From Enterococcus raffinosus (GTDB taxonomy: Bacteria > Bacillota > Bacilli > Lactobacillales > Enterococcaceae): 62,846 nt of DNA. The notes beneath the pieces were generated by a model. It saw only the letters and a program-made list of their open reading frames with translations. It searched no databases and was not told the origin of the DNA. A program made the position numbers and the translations under genes. This document shows, piece by piece, positions 54,878 through 62,846 of the stretch; within the stretch, counting starts at the first letter, position 1; every line of letters begins with the position of its first letter. The stretch spans positions 1-62,846 of the forward strand of contig NZ_JXLA01000027.1 of the NCBI RefSeq assembly GCF_001886185.1, read 5' to 3'.

Positions 54878-56422
54878 TTATTCTTTATCAACTGTCTGTC
54901 GTTGGACACTTTCAATGACAAATTCAGCGTTATCTAAGGCATACATTCCTTGGATGTCGCCGGTGTTCAAAGCGGCGATGGCTTCGTTTGAAAAATGAAG
55001 TGCGCTTGTTTCAAAGCGTTGTTCTTTTTGTCCATCCGTTACAAGGAAGGTTTTAGTTGCGGGACGATTGATTAATTTGAACTGTGTGGGTGTTGAATCA
55101 AGCGTACCAAGTATTTCTTCAATGGTTAAATCTTCCACTTTTTGGTAACGAGAGACGATGAACCCATCCGCCTGCTGCTTCACTAAAATAGCAGCAAAAT
55201 GCGTGTCATTAATCAAACTGAGTAGGCCGATTTGCCCATCATTGATGGCTGTTGCTTCAGCAACATTGACAGTGAATGATTCCGCGCTTTCGGTTTGTCG
55301 AATGCCCAGAAATGCGGGTGTAGCTTCTTGTTCGATGGTTGTGGGACGCCCTTTTATCGTTAAGGTGTTGTTCTTTAATAATACGTCTTCGCCAAGTGTA
55401 TCTCGCAGACTGAGCCATTCGGGGTGCAACGTTTCCTGTTCAAAGTTATCGTAAAAGGACGTTAGCTTTTGTTGGTTTACTAAAACGCGTTGATGGCTTG
55501 GAAAAGAGGTCATATCCACAATTTCGCTAGGCAGTCCATGATTGATTTCCGGCCATTCCTTATCCCAGATGACAGGGTAGAGCAGTGTTTCACGCCCCAT
55601 ATTCGTTATTTGCTTAAACCCAATGGTTGATGGACGCGTGCCTAAACAGGTCAACCACCAATTTTCTTCAGTGTCTTGGAACAAGTCCGCATGACCAATA
55701 TTTTGCAAAGGTTCGTTTGCGCGATCACGATTGGTAAAAAGAGGATTGATGCCAGGCGTATCTTCAAAGGGTCCCCAAAGATTCGGAGACTTGAACATTG
55801 TGATCATGTGCCCAACACCCGTTCCGCCTTCAGCTGCTAAAAGATAATAAGCCTCGTTTCGTTTGAGGATGTGGGGACCTTCCACATCTCGTCCGCCAGT
55901 GCCCATGCTGATTACTTCTGGTCCTCGCAGAATTTTTCCAGTAGAAAGATCGATTTCTACTTGTTGGATCGCCTTAGTACCCTTATCATCAATAAAGCCA
56001 GTAAAGGTGACATACGTTCGGTCTTCTTCGTGGTATAGGTCAGGATCGATCCCCATAATGTCGATCTCAATCCGCTGATCCTCCCAAATGATTTCGCCCC
56101 GATCATTAAGGCTGCCTTTGATGATAAAATTTTTGAACTCCGCGAAATTTGTTGTAATGACATAAAAATGATTATTGATAAAACGAATACAGACAGCGAA
56201 GATGCCTTCATTTGATTTTGCTTTCGATAAATCTGCTTGTTCTTTTTTTGTAACGATACCTGGAACCTTTGTCCAGTTTAATAAATCGGTGCTTTTACTG
56301 AGAGAAATGCCTGGATAATATTCAAAGGTACTGTTAACCATGTAGTACGTATCTTCGACTAGAACAATACTTGGATCAGGGTACATTCCTCTTAGAATCG
56401 GATTTTGATAGTTTTCGATCAT
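54878..56422 (-). CDS. GH43 beta-xylosidase/arabinofuranosidase
   Basis: A 514-residue enzyme: five-bladed catalytic domain (NPILRGMYPDPSIVLVEDTY with the base Asp, DVEGPHILKRN with the acid Glu, NIGHADLFQDTEENWW) and a C-terminal beta-sandwich (about 320-514). No signal peptide, so it acts on imported oligosaccharides. AAGGAG precedes the start. It is the last gene of the glycosidase operon, after pgmB. Confidence 0.92.
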   Translation of the reverse strand: MIENYQNPILRGMYPDPSIVLVEDTYYMVNSTFEYYPGISLSKSTDLLNWTKVPGIVTKKEQADLSKAKSNEGIFAVCIRFINNHFYVITTNFAEFKNFIIKGSLNDRGEIIWEDQRIEIDIMGIDPDLYHEEDRTYVTFTGFIDDKGTKAIQQVEIDLSTGKILRGPEVISMGTGGRDVEGPHILKRNEAYYLLAAEGGTGVGHMITMFKSPNLWGPFEDTPGINPLFTNRDRANEPLQNIGHADLFQDTEENWWLTCLGTRPSTIGFKQITNMGRETLLYPVIWDKEWPEINHGLPSEIVDMTSFPSHQRVLVNQQKLTSFYDNFEQETLHPEWLSLRDTLGEDVLLKNNTLTIKGRPTTIEQEATPAFLGIRQTESAESFTVNVAEATAINDGQIGLLSLINDTHFAAILVKQQADGFIVSRYQKVEDLTIEEILGTLDSTPTQFKLINRPATKTFLVTDGQKEQRFETSALHFSNEAIAALNTGDIQGMYALDNAEFVIESVQRQTVDKE

Positions 56423-56437
56423 ATGAAAAACTCCTTT

Positions 56438-57094
56438 TTAGTTCGAATAAGCGATACGAAGAGTGTCTAAGCATAACTCCGCGGTTGATGGAAGGATGAG
56501 ATTAGCGGATTGCAATTGAGGATTTTTCCCGACTGCAACCGAAAAGGCGCCGCTGCTGTTAATAGCGGTGATACCAGCAATAGAATCCTCAATACCGACA
56601 CACACTGCCGGAGTTAAACCTAGGGCTTTTGCCGCGGCAATAAAAATATCTGGAGCTGGTTTTCCGCAGGCCACTTTACTCGGATCAGCGACAGCGTCAA
56701 AGGTAGTACTTAAGGCCAATTTTTCTAAAATCAAAGGGCCATTCAGACTAGCAGAGGCCAAGGCAAGCTTCATTTTCTGCTCCTTTAATTCGGAAATGAA
56801 CGGTGCTATTCCAGGTAAAATATTGTTGGGAGACAAGGTATTCAGTGAGTCGCCATACAGTTCATTTTTCTCATGGAGCAGCTGTTGAAACATACTGTCG
56901 GAAACAACTACATCGAGAGATTCTAAGATCACCTTTAAGGAGTCAGTACGACTGACTCCTTTTGTTTTCTCCTCTATGTAATCTGGAAGAGCCACCGAAA
57001 AGTATTTATTCACGAGTTTTTTCCAAGCGTCAAAATGCAGCGTGGAGGTATCAGCAATGACACCATCTAAATCAAATAAAACACCTTTAAACAA
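56438..57094 (-). CDS. pgmB: Beta-phosphoglucomutase (HAD family)
   Basis: A 218-residue HAD enzyme with Asp8 and Asp10 in VLFDLDGVIADTS, KGVSRTDSLKVIL in the cap and ALASASLNGPLILEKL. It converts beta-glucose 1-phosphate to glucose 6-phosphate, which suggests a phosphorolytic step nearby, although no phosphorylase is in the window. It overlaps the GH78 gene by 8 bases. Confidence 0.9.
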   Translation of the reverse strand: MFKGVLFDLDGVIADTSTLHFDAWKKLVNKYFSVALPDYIEEKTKGVSRTDSLKVILESLDVVVSDSMFQQLLHEKNELYGDSLNTLSPNNILPGIAPFISELKEQKMKLALASASLNGPLILEKLALSTTFDAVADPSKVACGKPAPDIFIAAAKALGLTPAVCVGIEDSIAGITAINSSGAFSVAVGKNPQLQSANLILPSTAELCLDTLRIAYSN

Positions 57095-59912
57095 AAGAGA
57101 CTTCCTCCCGTTCGCTGAGAATAGGGGTAGTGGTCAAAATGTCATTAATCTTTGCAAGATTTTCTGGTGAGATTTGAATAAAAGGCAACAGTGTATTTAA
57201 TTTAGTCAATGACATCGTACCTAGTCCACCTTTGATCGCTTCAGGATCTGCTTTAAAGAAATGTAGCACAGGATCCACCGCATCAATTTTTTTAACCAAA
57301 AGATCATCCGCCATGATTTCCGCGGCAGGTGTTTCACTGCTGTAGTGCTCCACATAACTTTCAGTGGGAATATAGCTGATGGCATAGGTACCGCAGGTTA
57401 ACACGAAGCCGTCGTTTTCTTTTAATTGATCATTTACCGTGATCGAAGTAGTCTCAGCTCTAGGCAACGTGACCTTTACAGAAGCACCAAAGGGAACAGT
57501 CAAGTTGATTTTGATAGTGTGCTCTTTGTCCGCTTCAATTTGATAATCGACAGCGATTCTTCCATAAGGGGAGTCAAAATGTCCACTCACTTGTTTTAAA
57601 CGATAATCAAACTGCGGAGCGAAGGTAATTTCACGATAACCTGGGGCCGCAGCTTGAATGCCTAACAAATACTTGTAGGCCCATTCCATAATCGCGCCGA
57701 AACTGTAATGATTTAAAGAATTCATTCCCTCAGGATTCATGGAACCGTCAGGCAGGACAGAGTTCCAGCGTTCCCAGACCGTAGTAGCGCCGAGATTTAC
57801 CGCATAAAGCCAGCTTGGGAAATCCTCTAAAAGGAAAATCTTTGCGGCAAGCTTATGGTAGCCATATTGAGATAAGACCTGGCAAATGAAGGGGGTACCG
57901 ACAAACCCTGTTTTCAGATGATCATTGTCCTTCTTCAAACGAGCAACTAAATCTGCCACTACACGTGAGCACTGTGATTCGGGGATTAGTCCAAATTGTA
58001 GTGCAAGCGCATAGGCTGTTTGTGTATCAATCGCCAATCGACCGTTCGCTGTGATGTATTCTTTTCTGATGGTCTCCAAGATTCGTTGTGTCTGTTCTTG
58101 ATAATAAACGGCGTCTTCAGAACGCTGTAAAATTTCTGCGGTTTTGGCTACGATACTGCTGGAATAGAAATAATAAACCGAGGCAATAAAATCTTCTTCG
58201 GTTTTTCCCGTAGGCAAGGCAGGATTTTCACCATCTAAGGCAAGCCAATCACCAAATTGGAAGGTGCCTGTCCACAAATTGTTGCTCTTGCTGTTACGGC
58301 CAATCCATTCTACCCAATCCTTCATTGCGGAAAAATTTTGCTGCAGGATGGCTGGAACGCCATAGCTTTGGTACATAGTCCAAGGGATAATCGTCGCGGC
58401 ATCTCCCCAAACCGCTGCACCGCCATCCGTATTTCCCATTGCGGGAGCATACATAGGAACCATGCCGTCATATTTTTTTTGTTCGACGGCGATATCCTTC
58501 GCGTATTTTTTGAAGAAAGAGAAGACATTCATGTTCAATGCCGCTGTTTTAGAGAACACTGCCGCATCGCCTGTCCAACCTAAGCGTTCATCTCTTTGGG
58601 GGCAGTCCGTTGGAATGTCTAGGAAATTACTTTTTTGTCCCCACAAAATATTTTGGAAGAGTCGGTTGACTTTTTTGTTCGCTGTTTTGATAGCACCTGT
58701 CGTTGTCATGTCGGAGTATAATACCGCTGCTTGGTAATCCGCTTTTTCCAGTGGTTGCGTGTTGCCTTCGACCTTTACATAGCGGTAGCCGTAAAAGGTA
58801 AAGTGAGGGCGCACCCATTTCTCTTCTCCGTCAGAAGTATAGACAAAGGCGGCTCGCGCTTGTCGTAAATTTTCTCGATAAAAATTATCTTCCTGTAAAA
58901 TTTCTCCCATTTGGAAAACAAGCTTTGTTCCCTTCGGTTCGCGATTATAAAACTCGAGCCAGCCGGTGTGATTTTGACCAAAATCAAGGACTTGCTCATC
59001 TGCAGGGGTCTCAAGAATTTCTTGAACAGGGAGGCGTTCCATGATTTTTACCGGTAAGCTTAACCGATCTTGTAGAAGTGCCTTGTCTTTTTCTGAGACG
59101 ATCACAGGCTGCCAATTAGCAGGGATAATTGTATCGTCTAGATCTTCGCCATAGTAAATTTCCGATTTTGTAACCTTGCCGCTAGTTGTCAGCCAAGTGG
59201 CATCGGTAGAGATGATTTCTGTGCTGCCGTCCTCGTAGCGAAGGTGATATTCTGCGATAACCTGCTGCTGATCCCCATAGATATTCTTTTTCCCGCCATC
59301 AAAGCCTAAAGTTCCCTTATACCAGCCATCTCCAGTAGAAAAGCTTAGTTTGATCTGATCTGATTTTTGAAAGGCTTCGGTCACATCATAGGTTTGAACT
59401 TGAACCCACTGGTCATAAGCCGTAACTCCAGGAGATAGGTACTCATCGCCCACCTTGTCATCGTTGATATACGTTTCATAAATACCTAATCCAGTAGCAT
59501 ACAGTCGGGCATTAGTGACTTTCGATGGAACACGAACGTCCTTTTTGAAAAGCGTGTTTTGAATGCTCTTATCTGGATGTGCGATCCATTCAGCTTCAAA
59601 GGGCTCAGACATTTTCCCAGTTTCAAAAAAGCTTTCTTTTGCGCAAAGAAGCGTGTCTGAATCATAAAGGGAGACCTCAACGTGGTAACGAGTACGAGGA
59701 GTGAGGTCCAATGATACATCGAAGAAATTCGTTTCAAAACGTTCCTTGTCACTTTTGTAGATGGGCTGTTCATACGAGGTTGTCCAAATGATTAGCTGTT
59801 TGGTTACTTCTGTGTACTGATTTGCTTCCACAGTGAAGTCGATTCGCAACGAATCAAGCTGAAACCCAATCGGTTCGATCATGTGATTGATTAAAATGGT
59901 GGAAATGTTCAT
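57087..59912 (-). CDS. GH78 alpha-L-rhamnosidase
   Basis: A 941-residue cytoplasmic enzyme: N-terminal beta domains (RLYATGLGIYETYINDDKVG, DYLSPG-type patch YLSPGVTAYDQWVQ), the (alpha/alpha)6 barrel (DIPTDCPQRDERLGWTGDA, with catalytic acidic residues; GATTVWERWNSVLPDGSMN), and a C-terminal beta domain. About 85 further residues at the end (ADDLLVKKIDAVDPV onward) form helices and are an extension I do not recognise. It removes rhamnose from plant glycosides. Confidence 0.93.
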   Translation of the reverse strand: MNISTILINHMIEPIGFQLDSLRIDFTVEANQYTEVTKQLIIWTTSYEQPIYKSDKERFETNFFDVSLDLTPRTRYHVEVSLYDSDTLLCAKESFFETGKMSEPFEAEWIAHPDKSIQNTLFKKDVRVPSKVTNARLYATGLGIYETYINDDKVGDEYLSPGVTAYDQWVQVQTYDVTEAFQKSDQIKLSFSTGDGWYKGTLGFDGGKKNIYGDQQQVIAEYHLRYEDGSTEIISTDATWLTTSGKVTKSEIYYGEDLDDTIIPANWQPVIVSEKDKALLQDRLSLPVKIMERLPVQEILETPADEQVLDFGQNHTGWLEFYNREPKGTKLVFQMGEILQEDNFYRENLRQARAAFVYTSDGEEKWVRPHFTFYGYRYVKVEGNTQPLEKADYQAAVLYSDMTTTGAIKTANKKVNRLFQNILWGQKSNFLDIPTDCPQRDERLGWTGDAAVFSKTAALNMNVFSFFKKYAKDIAVEQKKYDGMVPMYAPAMGNTDGGAAVWGDAATIIPWTMYQSYGVPAILQQNFSAMKDWVEWIGRNSKSNNLWTGTFQFGDWLALDGENPALPTGKTEEDFIASVYYFYSSSIVAKTAEILQRSEDAVYYQEQTQRILETIRKEYITANGRLAIDTQTAYALALQFGLIPESQCSRVVADLVARLKKDNDHLKTGFVGTPFICQVLSQYGYHKLAAKIFLLEDFPSWLYAVNLGATTVWERWNSVLPDGSMNPEGMNSLNHYSFGAIMEWAYKYLLGIQAAAPGYREITFAPQFDYRLKQVSGHFDSPYGRIAVDYQIEADKEHTIKINLTVPFGASVKVTLPRAETTSITVNDQLKENDGFVLTCGTYAISYIPTESYVEHYSSETPAAEIMADDLLVKKIDAVDPVLHFFKADPEAIKGGLGTMSLTKLNTLLPFIQISPENLAKINDILTTTPILSEREEVSFV

Positions 59913-59930
59913 AATTACACGCCTCTTTTC

Positions 59931-61615
59931 TTATAATTTTGTAGAAAAATCTCCGCAGAAGGGGTCAACAGGACTGATCCCTTCAAAGGCTTCCGTCCCT
60001 GTCATTTTTCTGATCACTGCGTCAACGCTAGCTTTATTTCCAGTATAGGTATTGATATAAGTAGAAACGGCTGGAATATCGAATAGATGGTACGGGTTGG
60101 CCGTTGAGATAAAAATAGTTGGAATGGACTTCATAAACCAGGGTGCATCCGCCGCCATCAAATGAACCCAATCCAAACGAGTCGTTGTTTGATTGCTGGC
60201 GGTTTCGATGTTCGCGACATAAAGCGCCAAATCAAATTTTCCCTTCATTTCTGCCACGCCTTCTTCAAAAATCTCGTGAAAATCTAGCTGCTGGTGGTCA
60301 TATAGGGTCACTTCGAAACCAAGTCCTTCCAGCTGGGTTTGGAAGTGATCGGAAACCTTACCGCCTTCTTTAAATCCGCCGTCATCTGAATCCCCTAAAA
60401 CAACTAGTCGGATTCTAGGGTAACGCGCCACCGTCATTGGCAACAGCTGATCACGATCCTTGACTAAATTCACTGATTTTTTCGCTGTCGCTGCTGCTTT
60501 TTCGGCATGCTCTATAAGGTTCACCGTCCTTTTTTCTGTGGGCTTTGCTTCGAATAGGCCATGAGTCAGCTTAGTAGCCAGGATCCGCAACACCGCTTCC
60601 TCGATTCGAGCCAGCTTCAAGGTTCCGTTTTCCACTGCTTTTTTGATAAAGGCGTAGTCTTCGTCGATATTTTTATTGAATAGAATCATGTCTATGCCCG
60701 CATTGATTGTGGCCGGTAACAGCTCTGCTCGAGGGAGAATGGCATTATAACCGATCATTGGTGTAGCGTCGGTGATTGCTAAGCCGTTAAAGCCAAGCAC
60801 ATCCCGCAGCAGACCGTCAATCAATCGTTTTGAGGCTGAGGCTGGTCGCAGCTCTGCATCGGTGATTTCTGGTGAAAGTTTTCTTTCCCAGGCTGGCTGC
60901 AGAATATGCCCGATCATGATACTGGTGATGTCTTGATCAATAAATGTTTGGTAAATTTTACCATAGGAAGCCATCCAGTCATCGGCAGACAAGGAATTGA
61001 CCGTGCTTAAAAGGTGCTGGTCACGTTCGTCGACACCGTCGCCGGGGAAGTGCTTAATGACAGGGATAATGTCATTCTCCTGGAGTCCTTTGATTTGAGC
61101 CGCAGCCATTTGAAGGACTCGCTCTTGATCGCTGCCAAAGGTCCGAGTGTTGGTGATTGGATTGCGGAAATTTTTATCAATATCAACAATGGGTGAAAAT
61201 GACATGTTGCAGCCTACCTGAGCGGCTTCGCTCCCGGCAACATTTCCCAATTCGTAGGCATGTATTGGCTCATCAGTAGCCGCAATTTGCAAAGGCATAC
61301 CGAACCATGTGCCCTCAGAAATAATCCCGTTCCCACCTGATTCCAAATTTGCGGAAAAGAATAATGGAATATCGCTGGCTTCCTGAGCCGTGGCTAATTG
61401 TCGTTTGATCTTGTCTGCTGAAGCGGGCGATACATCATGCCCCCAGGACGATAGGTTTGGACAAATTCCTTAATGTCTACTTGGTCTTCATCCTGACCAA
61501 TGACGAAAAAGAGCTGACCAATTTTTTCATCTAAAGTCATCTCCTGAAGCTTGCGCTGCAGCAGTTGAATCTGTTCTTCTGTTAAGTAATACGGTTTTTT
61601 CGTTAAATCTACCAT
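59931..61615 (-). pseudogene. GH3-type beta-N-acetylhexosaminidase-like, frameshifted
   Basis: Two reading frames together make one GH3 enzyme. The first (ATG 61613-61615, GGGAGG upstream) encodes YYLTEEQIQLLQRKLQEMTL to YRPGGMMYRP and runs to a stop at 61394. The second carries on from ASADKIKRQLATAQEASDIP through LFFSANLESGGNG to the end. One base appears lost near 61420-61428. The second part has NagZ-like KHFPGDGVDERDQHL and ITDATPMIGY. No signal peptide. Either a true broken gene or a sequence error; the rest is intact and not decayed. Confidence 0.85.
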
Positions 61616-61649
61616 GAATGATGAGCCTCCCATTATTTTTATCTATACG

Positions 61650-61663
61650 TGTTCACGCTTTCA
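61650..61663 (-). promoter_or_regulatory. Candidate cre site before the glycosidase operon
   Basis: On the minus strand TGAAAGCGTGAACA matches the cre consensus at 13 of 14 positions (G instead of T at position 10). It lies about 35 bases before the GH3 start. Confidence 0.6.
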
Positions 61664-61896
61664 TTCTAGCTTGGAAAAAAGACGGCAACCATTGCGAAAA
61701 AACATCTGGTATGTGTTCATTTCACAGCTCCTTTCATTTATCGAAAAATGTGTCTTGCTTGAAGGATTCATTCATGAGATAGTTTAGACGAAGTCAGAAG
61801 ACGACGTCATAGAAAAAAACAACTTAAGAAGAGCAAATCTGTAATTTTTCAACTTAGTGCAGGAAATGAGCGGTTTTTTTGAAAGGAGAGGAGACT

Positions 61897-62829
61897 ATGG
61901 AGGAAACGGTATTAAACATTCTGCAGGAGAAAAACCAGCCACGTAACTGGGATGAGTTAGGACCGGAAATGAAGCCTAAAAAGGCAGGTGTGTTGAAAAA
62001 CGAGCCGGTGTATGAATTTTTTCATACGCTGGATGATTCGTTGGAGGTGAATCCGCAATCAATCGCTATTTCTGTTCAGCCGGTAAAATCTTTTATTCCC
62101 TATCATATCCATGACTATGTAGAGATCATCGTTCCGATTGTAGGCGAGTGCACAGTCGTTACAAAAAATGATGAGCTGCATCTGCGACAGAATGATTTGA
62201 TTATCATTGGCAACCACACGATCCATCGAGTTGAGCCAATTAAAGCAGACAGTATTGTAATTAATCTGACCCTAAAGGATACCGCCTTTACGTTGAATGA
62301 TTATCATTTTATGTATGAGGATCGTGTGACGAAAAAAGTTTCCTCCTTGCTCTTTTCCCTCCTCTCAAATGAGACGCAGGGAGAAAATATTTATCGCTTG
62401 TTTCGAACGCATCAGGAAACTAAGATTCATCGACTGGTGGAAGACATCATTCAAGAATATTACTATCCAGACGCACAATCGAATCAACTCATTCGTTTAG
62501 AATTATTGACCCTCTTTGCTAGACTGATTCGTTCAGCCGCAAATGAACAGGAGGTCATCTCTGGAGAAGAGGATGGATCGGTCAATCTATTGTCCTTACT
62601 GTTGTATATTGAAAAGAATTACGCCCAGATAACTTTGGAGGAGATGGCCCAGCATTTTGGCTTTAATCCCAATTACCTCTCCTCTTACTTAAAAAAACAC
62701 ACAGGCCTTACATTTATCAAATTGGTTCACCTGCAGCGGGTCAATGTAGCTGCTGAATATCTAACTTATACAAATGCCCCGATTGAACAGATTGCTTTAA
62801 AAGTGGGGTATGAAAACCGGAGCCACTGA
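61897..62829 (+). CDS. AraC-family regulator, C-terminus cut short
   Basis: A 310-residue regulator: N-terminal cupin-like sensing domain (PYHIHDYVEIIVPIVGE, about residues 60-130) and an AraC DNA-binding domain (ITLEEMAQHFGFNPNYLSSY, then IEQIALKVGYENRSH). The ATG at 61897 follows AAAGGAGAGGAG. The second helix-turn-helix ends at once in TGA, where family members continue for about 20 residues (a phenylalanine-rich FxxxFK stretch). It is divergent from the GH3-GH78-pgmB-GH43 operon and likely its activator. Probably a truncated or rearranged gene. Confidence 0.82.
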   Translation: MEETVLNILQEKNQPRNWDELGPEMKPKKAGVLKNEPVYEFFHTLDDSLEVNPQSIAISVQPVKSFIPYHIHDYVEIIVPIVGECTVVTKNDELHLRQNDLIIIGNHTIHRVEPIKADSIVINLTLKDTAFTLNDYHFMYEDRVTKKVSSLLFSLLSNETQGENIYRLFRTHQETKIHRLVEDIIQEYYYPDAQSNQLIRLELLTLFARLIRSAANEQEVISGEEDGSVNLLSLLLYIEKNYAQITLEEMAQHFGFNPNYLSSYLKKHTGLTFIKLVHLQRVNVAAEYLTYTNAPIEQIALKVGYENRSH

Positions 62830-62846
62830 TAAAGTACCCTAGTTTC

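Noticed and set aside
1-62846. CRISPR array, prophage, insertion sequences or rRNA
   Set aside because: No regularly spaced repeats, transposase, integrase or rRNA sequence was seen on either strand.

Overview
The window looks like chromosome of a low-GC, Gram-positive lactic-acid-type bacterium. An Enterococcus is most likely, probably of the E. avium/raffinosus/malodoratus kind. Pointers are strong AGGAGG ribosome sites, phosphoketolase, an LTA synthase, fructose-type PTS genes, AraR-type control of arabinose genes and a CcpA-type cre site. The species call is inference from gene content, not from a database comparison.

Region 1 (about 0.3-8.3 kb) is a selenium-dependent D-proline reductase (Stickland) operon: prdC, prdA, a small gene of unknown function, prdB, prdD, prdE, prdF (proline racemase) and a TSUP-family membrane protein. 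PrdC and PrdB are each interrupted by an in-frame UGA (1723-1725 and 4532-4534) followed at the right distance by a hairpin, so both are selenoproteins and must be read through. Region 2 (8.4-14.1 kb) is a PucR-regulated NCS1 permease, DUF917 and hydantoinase/oxoprolinase cluster. Region 3 (14.2-21.7 kb) makes selenoproteins possible: selD, yedF, a DUF3343 gene, selB, a cysteine desulfurase, selA, a TudS-like putative desulfidase and an ECF transporter S component. The tRNA-Sec gene (anticodon UCA) lies apart, at 29129-29225. Together, regions 1 and 3 and the tRNA form a nearly self-contained selenoprotein production and use system.

Region 4 (21.8-29.6 kb) holds a YxeA/YxdLM-like export set, an XRE regulator with a DUF2975 membrane protein, an LTA synthase, a DUF1622 gene, tRNA-Sec and a DUF1905 gene. 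Just upstream of tRNA-Sec lies a second 23-bp copy of its 3' end, abutting a previously unlisted 39-residue hydrophobic ORF. Region 5 (29.7-45.9 kb) is sugar use: araR, araB-araD-araA with AraR boxes on a textbook promoter, xfp, a YesMN-like two-component system with its own sugar-binding lipoprotein, and a divergent ChvE/GguAB-like ABC importer that ends with an orphan PTS EIIB-like gene. Region 6 (45.9-62.8 kb) holds an esterase, a PTS/GH38/RpiR/GH1/ROK operon, and an opposite-strand glycosidase operon (GH3, GH78, beta-phosphoglucomutase, GH43) facing an AraC-type regulator. The GH3 gene carries a frameshift, and the AraC-type gene stops early close to the window edge.

The most promising leads are the TudS-like/ECF pair inside the sel operon (a possible selenium salvage route), the PrdD/PrdE split exactly at the PrdA pyruvoyl-forming site, the scar and small ORF beside tRNA-Sec, and the EIIB domain in an ABC sugar operon.
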